64,000 nt of DNA from Mucilaginibacter pankratovii (GTDB lineage: Bacteria; Bacteroidota; Bacteroidia; Sphingobacteriales; Sphingobacteriaceae). Below, piece by piece: positions 59,211 through 64,000 of the stretch; the stretch's first letter is position 1, and each line of letters begins with the position of its first letter. The translations under genes and the position numbers were made by a program. Location: the NCBI RefSeq assembly GCF_014773265.1, contig NZ_JACWMY010000007.1, forward strand, positions 248,001 to 312,000, read 5' to 3'. The notes beneath the pieces are model-generated. The model saw nothing but the letters and a program-made list of their open reading frames with translations, had not been told where the DNA came from and did not search any database.

Positions 59211-61118
59211 ATGAGCGATTCGATAAAGCACGAGTGCGGAGTAGCATTTATCCGCCTTTTAAAGCCGTTATCCTTTTACCAGAAAAAGTACGGCACGGCG
59301 CTGTACGGCATAAACAAACTTTACCTTTTAATGGAAAAACAGCATAACCGCGGGCAAGACGGCGCGGGCGTTGCCACCATTAAACTGGATATTGAGCCGG
59401 GTAAGCGATACATTAGCAGGCACCGGTCTATGGCCTCCAACGCCGTGGCAGACATCTTCGAGTATATTCAGAAGAAGTTTGCCGAAATAGAGAAAGAGCA
59501 GCCTGAAAAAATGCAGGATGCCGAGTGGCTCAAAGAACATGTAAGCTTTACAGGCGAAGTTCTCTTGGGCCATTTGCGTTATGGTACGCACGGCAAAAAC
59601 AGCATCGAAAGCTGCCACCCTTTTCTGCGCCAAAACAACTGGATGACACGTAACCTGGTTATTGCCGGTAACTTCAACATGACTAATGTTGACGAACTGC
59701 TGCAGCAACTGTACGACCTGGGCCAACACCCCAAAGAACAAGCCGACACCATCACCGTGCTGGAAAAAATGGGCCACTTCATCGATACCGAGAACCAGGG
59801 CCTTTTTGACCAGTACAAACGTGAAGGACTTGATGATAACCGCGAGATAAGCAAGCTGATAGCCAATGATATGGATGTGGCGAAGATCTTACGGAAATCT
59901 GCCAAGAACTGGGATGGTGGTTATACCATTGCCGGTATTTTGGGCCACGGCGACGCCTTTGTAATGCGCGACCCGGTAGGCATACGCCCTGCTTATTATT
60001 ATTATAACGATGAGATAGTGGTGGCCGCTTCCGAGCGCCCTGCTATACAAACTGCCTTTAATATTCCTATTGACGAAGTTAGAGAGATCCGCCCCGGCCA
60101 TGCACTTATTGTTAAAAAGAACGGTAAGATAACCGAGGAGATGTTTAGCGAGCCGAAGGAACAAAAATCGTGTTCTTTCGAGCGCATTTATTTCTCGCGC
60201 GGCAGCGACGCTTCTATTTACCGCGAGCGTAAACAATTAGGCAGGCTGCTTTGCCCGCAAATATTGGGCGCGGTGGATAATGATATGAAGAACACTGTGT
60301 TCTCCTACATCCCCAACACTGCCGAAGTTGCCTTTTACGGGATGGTAGAAGGGGTGCACAAATACATTAAACAATACCAGCGCGATAAATTGCTTAACCG
60401 CGATGATAAAATAAGCGAAGAAGAACTAACCGAGGTGCTGAGCATGGCGCCGCGCGTAGAAAAGATAGCGATTAAAGATGTGAAGCTGCGTACCTTCATT
60501 ACACAGGATGCCGACCGCAGTGAGATGGTAGCACACGTGTATGACACTACTTACGGCCTCATTAAAAACGACCTGGACACCCTGGTTGTTTTGGATGATT
60601 CGATAGTGCGTGGTACAACCTTAAAGCAAAGCATCCTGAAGATATTAGACCGCCTTGGCCCTAAAAAGGTGGTTGTGGTTTCATCTGCTCCGCAGATCCG
60701 TTACCCGGATTGTTATGGTATAGATATGTCGCGCATGGGCGAGTTTGTGGCTTTCGAAGCTGCTATCAGCCTGTTGAAAGATGCCGGCAAGGATGATGTG
60801 ATACTCGGTGTTTACCAAAAATGTAAAGACAGTTCTAAACTGCCTAAAGAAGAGGTGACCAACTACGTAAAAGCTATTTACGAGCAATTTACCGATCAGG
60901 AGATTTCCGACCGTATTGCGCAGATCATCACCCCTAAAGGTGTAAAATGCGAAGTACAGGTATTGTATCAAACATTAGATAACCTGCATATTGCCTGCCC
61001 CGGCCACACCGGCGACTGGTACTTCAGCGGAGATTACCCAACCCCGGGCGGTAACAAGGTAGTGAACCGCGCCTTTGTTAACTGGATGGAAGGTAAAAAC
61101 CAAAGAGCGTATATGTAA
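59211..61118 (+). CDS. Glutamine amidotransferase/PRTase (PurF paralogue)
   Basis: A 635-aa protein. The N-terminal class II glutamine amidotransferase has its nucleophile at C9 (HECGVAFIRL), which requires cleavage of a short leader, as in B. subtilis PurF; QHNRGQDGAGV and LGHLRYGTHG follow. The C-terminal phosphoribosyltransferase part shows the PRPP loop VVLDDSIVRGTTLKQS. It is about 130 residues longer than standard PurF. It could make phosphoribosylamine or act as a paralogue with a different amine acceptor. Confidence 0.85.
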   Translation: MSDSIKHECGVAFIRLLKPLSFYQKKYGTALYGINKLYLLMEKQHNRGQDGAGVATIKLDIEPGKRYISRHRSMASNAVADIFEYIQKKFAEIEKEQPEKMQDAEWLKEHVSFTGEVLLGHLRYGTHGKNSIESCHPFLRQNNWMTRNLVIAGNFNMTNVDELLQQLYDLGQHPKEQADTITVLEKMGHFIDTENQGLFDQYKREGLDDNREISKLIANDMDVAKILRKSAKNWDGGYTIAGILGHGDAFVMRDPVGIRPAYYYYNDEIVVAASERPAIQTAFNIPIDEVREIRPGHALIVKKNGKITEEMFSEPKEQKSCSFERIYFSRGSDASIYRERKQLGRLLCPQILGAVDNDMKNTVFSYIPNTAEVAFYGMVEGVHKYIKQYQRDKLLNRDDKISEEELTEVLSMAPRVEKIAIKDVKLRTFITQDADRSEMVAHVYDTTYGLIKNDLDTLVVLDDSIVRGTTLKQSILKILDRLGPKKVVVVSSAPQIRYPDCYGIDMSRMGEFVAFEAAISLLKDAGKDDVILGVYQKCKDSSKLPKEEVTNYVKAIYEQFTDQEISDRIAQIITPKGVKCEVQVLYQTLDNLHIACPGHTGDWYFSGDYPTPGGNKVVNRAFVNWMEGKNQRAYM

Positions 61119-61167
61119 TTTTAAGGTTAGAGATTTGTGATTAGAGTTTAGTTACAAATAATATAAT

Positions 61168-61201
61168 AAAACGGGCGAAGAGATGATCTTCGCCCGTTTT
61201 T
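61168..61201. terminator. Bidirectional terminator
   Basis: AAAACGGGCGAAGA, a 5-base loop, TCTTCGCCCGTTTT form a 14-bp stem with A and T runs. It lies between the convergent amidotransferase and GH16 genes. Confidence 0.88.
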
Positions 61202-61211
61202 GTTTAGGGGA

Positions 61212-62012
61212 CTATAACGCTGTAAATTTGAAATTATGTATCACAACCTCTACGCTTTGGCCGTTTGACGGTGCGAGGCCATTGTAGCACCAAAGGTTAA
61301 GCAGTACAGGCATGCTTTTAGTGCTGATAGAGGTTCCGGGGCTGGTAAATGTTTTGGTAAGGAACAGGTTGGTATCGCCGCTTTGGAAGCCATAAAGGCT
61401 TTTAAATACCACACTGGTCGATGTCCGTTTAAAGCGGTGGGTGGTGTAAGTACCGCCTGGGGTAGAAAACTCCTGCGAGTAGCTTGCCGGGGCCGGCGCA
61501 TCGCCTACTTTTGGGAAAATGGTGTAATTTAAGTTTGGCCATGCCGAGTTGCCCCATCTTGCAAACTCAATATCGATCTCATCCCGGCCATCAATACCCG
61601 AGTAATCAAATAAACCCAATACAATGTTTTTATCTAAAGTAGCTATCGGCCCGTCAATTTGCCATTGGTAAGTGCCGTATCCAAAGCTTTGCTGGCTTGA
61701 TATTTCAGCGCATTCCCAATGGTTATTTGAAGGGTTTTTAGATATTTTTAAATGCAGCCAGCCATTGGCGTCAACCCAAACATTATTTCCGGTCCAGTAA
61801 TTTGGTCCGGGCCCGGCTGTGCCCGCGGGGGCTTTAACATTCCAGGTATAGCCGCTCCAACTAATAATGGCGTTGGTTTTTAAATTTGGTTTTGCTGTAG
61901 TAGCGGTTTCACCTTCAGGTACTGCGGATGTTGCAGGTGCAACGGTAGCTTTTTCTTTTTGGCAGGCAGCAAATAATAATGCAGCCAGCAACACTAAGGA
62001 AATTCTTTTCAT
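61212..62012 (-). CDS. GH16-type lipoprotein
   Basis: A 266-aa lipoprotein (signal with FAACQ, C17). The catalytic motif is DEIDIEF at ~144–150 (E145, D147, E149), typical of GH16 β-glucanases/laminarinases. It probably acts on β-glucan at the cell surface. A strong terminator follows at its 3' side. The upstream 345-nt gap holds no gene. Confidence 0.87.
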   Translation of the reverse strand: MKRISLVLLAALLFAACQKEKATVAPATSAVPEGETATTAKPNLKTNAIISWSGYTWNVKAPAGTAGPGPNYWTGNNVWVDANGWLHLKISKNPSNNHWECAEISSQQSFGYGTYQWQIDGPIATLDKNIVLGLFDYSGIDGRDEIDIEFARWGNSAWPNLNYTIFPKVGDAPAPASYSQEFSTPGGTYTTHRFKRTSTSVVFKSLYGFQSGDTNLFLTKTFTSPGTSISTKSMPVLLNLWCYNGLAPSNGQSVEVVIHNFKFTAL

Positions 62013-62357
62013 GGTTTACGTGGTTATAATTAATAAATATTCAGAAGTTAATCTGCTGTTGAATGCCGGGTTTATTGGGTCCGTGCATACAGCTTATCCC
62101 TGGTGTTTTATTATATAGATGCCGTTAAACCTCCTTTCCTTGCGTTTTAACACAAGTGCAGATGATTTTAAAAATTTACCAATAGTTTTTAAAATATTTT
62201 ATAAAGATTTCTGATAGGGAAATAAAAATGGAATATTTTTTATCAAAAAGAAATGTCGCGAGCTGTTTGATAGATAAAAGCATGACGGTGAACCGGCTTG
62301 CTGGTGGGTATATCCCGCTTTGATTATAAGGTATGGAAGATTTGAAAAGTTGAAATG
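62013..62357. other. Gene-free gap
   Basis: No frame with coding character was found in these 345 nt between two minus-strand genes. The middle (62160–62250) is very AT-rich, with runs such as TTTTAAAAATTTACC and AATATTTTTTATC. No perfect promoter box was found for the GH16 gene. Confidence 0.5.
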
Positions 62358-63026
62358 TTAGCTGCTATGTTTTTCTGCACCGGGCGGTGAAAACACATAA
62401 TGGGTTACCAACCTGTCTACCAATACCAATGATGCGATGATGAGAGCGATGCCGGCTACCTGGTTGAGGCGGTGAACAAGTTTTACAGATATTTTGTCGC
62501 GGAGTTTATCGGCGTAGAATGCTTTGGTGGTGTCGAGCCCGAATTGTACGATAAGGATGGTTAGGAACATAATAGCGATCTTAAGCGTGCGGCCATGTAC
62601 GCCTTCGTGGTAAACGGTACTGGCGGCACCTATGACGACCGTCCAATGGAAAAGGATGGTTGGGTTGAAAATGCACATCAAAAAGCCTTTGAAGAAGTAG
62701 CCCGCGCGGTCTATATTGGAAGGGATAGTGTTGTTATAGTTAACGTCGCTCTTCTTAAACAGGTAATAAACGCCCACCACAAAGAGGATGAGGCTGCCCA
62801 GTACACCTACCATAGTTTTTGTATGCGGGCTTACTGTGAAAAGCTGAGAGCCAAAAAGGATAGCCCCTACGAACACTACATCGCTACATACTACGCCAAG
62901 GGCCAAAGCTACGCCTGCGTGGAAGCCTTTTTCGATACTGGTTTTAATTAAAGCGAAAAAAACCGGGCCGGTTATAAATGTGAGCACTAATCCAAACCCA
63001 ATTCCCGAAATAATGGCTTCTATCAT
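62358..63026 (-). CDS. LysE/RhtB-family exporter
   Basis: A 222-aa membrane protein with six predicted helices. The LysE pattern is visible near the start (GLVLTFITGPVFFALIKTSI) and FHAGVALALGVVCSDVVFVG; FNPTILFHWTVVIG is the second conserved region. It should export an amino acid or similar small molecule; the substrate is unknown. It stands divergently from the sugar transporter gene. Confidence 0.9.
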   Translation of the reverse strand: MIEAIISGIGFGLVLTFITGPVFFALIKTSIEKGFHAGVALALGVVCSDVVFVGAILFGSQLFTVSPHTKTMVGVLGSLILFVVGVYYLFKKSDVNYNNTIPSNIDRAGYFFKGFLMCIFNPTILFHWTVVIGAASTVYHEGVHGRTLKIAIMFLTILIVQFGLDTTKAFYADKLRDKISVKLVHRLNQVAGIALIIASLVLVDRLVTHYVFSPPGAEKHSS

Positions 63027-63215
63027 TAAGTTAGGCGTATATATTGCTTTCTATCCAGTTAAAAAAATCAGGACACTAATATGCGAACTTTTATCTGTTA
63101 AACACAAAACTTAAAGTTGTGATTTATATTTTGAAAAAATTAACGGCCATTTATAAAAAAAATGAATTATGTTTAGTGCTTCAAATACACCAATATTTAA
63201 CAACCTCTTTTAACA

Positions 63216-64000
63216 ATGGAACAAAACAACTCAAAGAGTAATGGCTCGGCGTTGTATACGCTGGTAACTGTATTCTTTTTCTGGGGCTTCCTGGCGGCCT
63301 CTAACGGGATTTTCATACCTTTTTGTAAAGCACATTTTAGTTTAACGCAATTCGAGTCGCAATTGATCGACTTTACCTTTTATGGAGGCTATTTTATAGG
63401 CTCGCTTATCCTGTATTTTGCTTCTGCCGCAACAAAGGTTGATATCCTGAATAAAATTGGTTACAAAAACGGTATTATTTACGGGCTGCTGATATCTGCA
63501 GTTGGTGCCCTTATCATGATCCCGGCCATCAACTCAGGTTCGTTCGCGTTCATATTGTTTACGTTCTTTGTAATAGCCTTAGGTTTCTCGTTACAACAAA
63601 CCGCGGCCAACCCCTTTGTGGTTGCCCTGGGTAGCGCCGAAACCGGTACCCACCGCTTAAATTTTGCAGGTGGTGTAAACAACTTTGGCAGTATTATGGG
63701 CCCTGTTATCGTAAGTATCGTTTTATTCGGCTCGGCATCGGCAAAAATACCGGCTTCCGAAGTAAAGATCTCATCGGTTAATAACCTCTACTATATCCTG
63801 GCGGGCTTATTTATAGCTGTTGCGATATTCTTTTATGTATCAAAATTGCCAAAAGTAACCAGCGACGAAAAAATTGAACCAAGCAACAAGGCAAACCTGC
63901 CATTGGGTATCATCTTTATCGCGTTCCTTTTAATATTAGCTGCCAGCCCGCTTGCAGCAGCTACAAGCATTCCTAAGTCGTATTTTGTATATGCATCGTT
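63216..64000 (+). CDS. FucP/GluP-type sugar MFS transporter (3' end outside window)
   Basis: The frame starts at ATG 63216 and leaves the window at the right edge after ~261 codons, so the C-terminus is not seen. The N-terminus (MEQNNSKSNGSALYTLVTVF, then FFWGFLAASNGIFIPFCKAH) and the later AANPFVVALGSAETG are typical of the FHS family of fucose/glucose–proton symporters. Six or more helices are visible. It should import a monosaccharide. Confidence 0.9.
   Translation, partial: MEQNNSKSNGSALYTLVTVFFFWGFLAASNGIFIPFCKAHFSLTQFESQLIDFTFYGGYFIGSLILYFASAATKVDILNKIGYKNGIIYGLLISAVGALIMIPAINSGSFAFILFTFFVIALGFSLQQTAANPFVVALGSAETGTHRLNFAGGVNNFGSIMGPVIVSIVLFGSASAKIPASEVKISSVNNLYYILAGLFIAVAIFFYVSKLPKVTSDEKIEPSNKANLPLGIIFIAFLLILAASPLAAATSIPKSYFVYAS

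Noticed and set aside
1..64000. tRNA, rRNA or riboswitch genes
   Set aside because: No cloverleaf-type GGTTCGAATCC core, rRNA-like stretch or known riboswitch core was recognised by eye. A covariance search was not possible, so a divergent RNA could have been missed.

Overview
The window looks like a chromosomal segment from a Bacteroidota member of the family Sphingobacteriaceae, most like Mucilaginibacter or Pedobacter. This rests on the gene families and on gene order, such as nadK–DUF6089–uppS–bamA–ompH–ompH–murI and ubiE followed by porT. Many promoters carry the Bacteroidota -7 box TAnnTTTG, and the DNA between genes holds the degenerate short repeats usual in that family. No rRNA, tRNA, intact insertion sequence or CRISPR array was recognised.

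Layout. 1–4.2 kb (minus strand): a tight four-gene cassette of PqqD-like protein, ATP-grasp enzyme, PLP-dependent decarboxylase and a urea-transporter/M23-peptidase fusion that leaves the window at the left edge. A 37-codon TatA-like microprotein lies just upstream of it. 4.5–6.5 kb: a LytTR response regulator and a LytS-type kinase. 6.7–9 kb: a small unknown gene, a decayed LuxR regulator and a three-gene phage DNA-packaging remnant. 9.1–17.5 kb: an FtsX/MacB-type permease, a lipoprotein, an RRM protein, a hybrid membrane histidine kinase, small unknown genes and a LexA/CI-like S24 regulator with its own operator. 17.6–27.4 kb: metabolic and envelope genes, including a SatD–DUF3307 pair preceded by four 18-bp palindromes spaced exactly 29 bp apart. 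27.8–39.1 kb: the conserved envelope cluster (NAD kinase, DUF6089 protein, ExbD, UppS, BamA, two Skp/OmpH, MurI), separated from its usual CBS neighbour by an inserted metalloprotease, a LuxR regulator and a frameshifted gene. 39.3–49.6 kb: the membrane-arm half of respiratory complex I (nuoH–N), interrupted by two exported-protein genes. 49.6–64 kb: ammonium transporter, a GH95-like glycosidase, an amidohydrolase, an endonuclease V/MORN fusion operon with a nitrilase, a sugar isomerase-like lipoprotein, a glutamine amidotransferase/PRTase, a GH16 lipoprotein, a LysE exporter and the start of a FucP-type sugar transporter.

How the genes work together. The strongest candidate for an undescribed system is the left-edge cassette. 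A small RRE-like PqqD protein, an ATP-grasp ligase, a fold-III decarboxylase and a membrane protein joining a urea channel to a peptidoglycan peptidase suggest that a small amino-acid- or peptide-derived molecule is made, or salvaged, and moved across the membrane. Other points of interest are the periodic operator array at 21.3 kb, the TatA-like microprotein, the endonuclease V fusion with a free-standing paralogue of its N-terminal domain, and two TonB-plug-like sequences lodged in the nuo operon. All functional calls come from reading motifs by eye. No database search was run.
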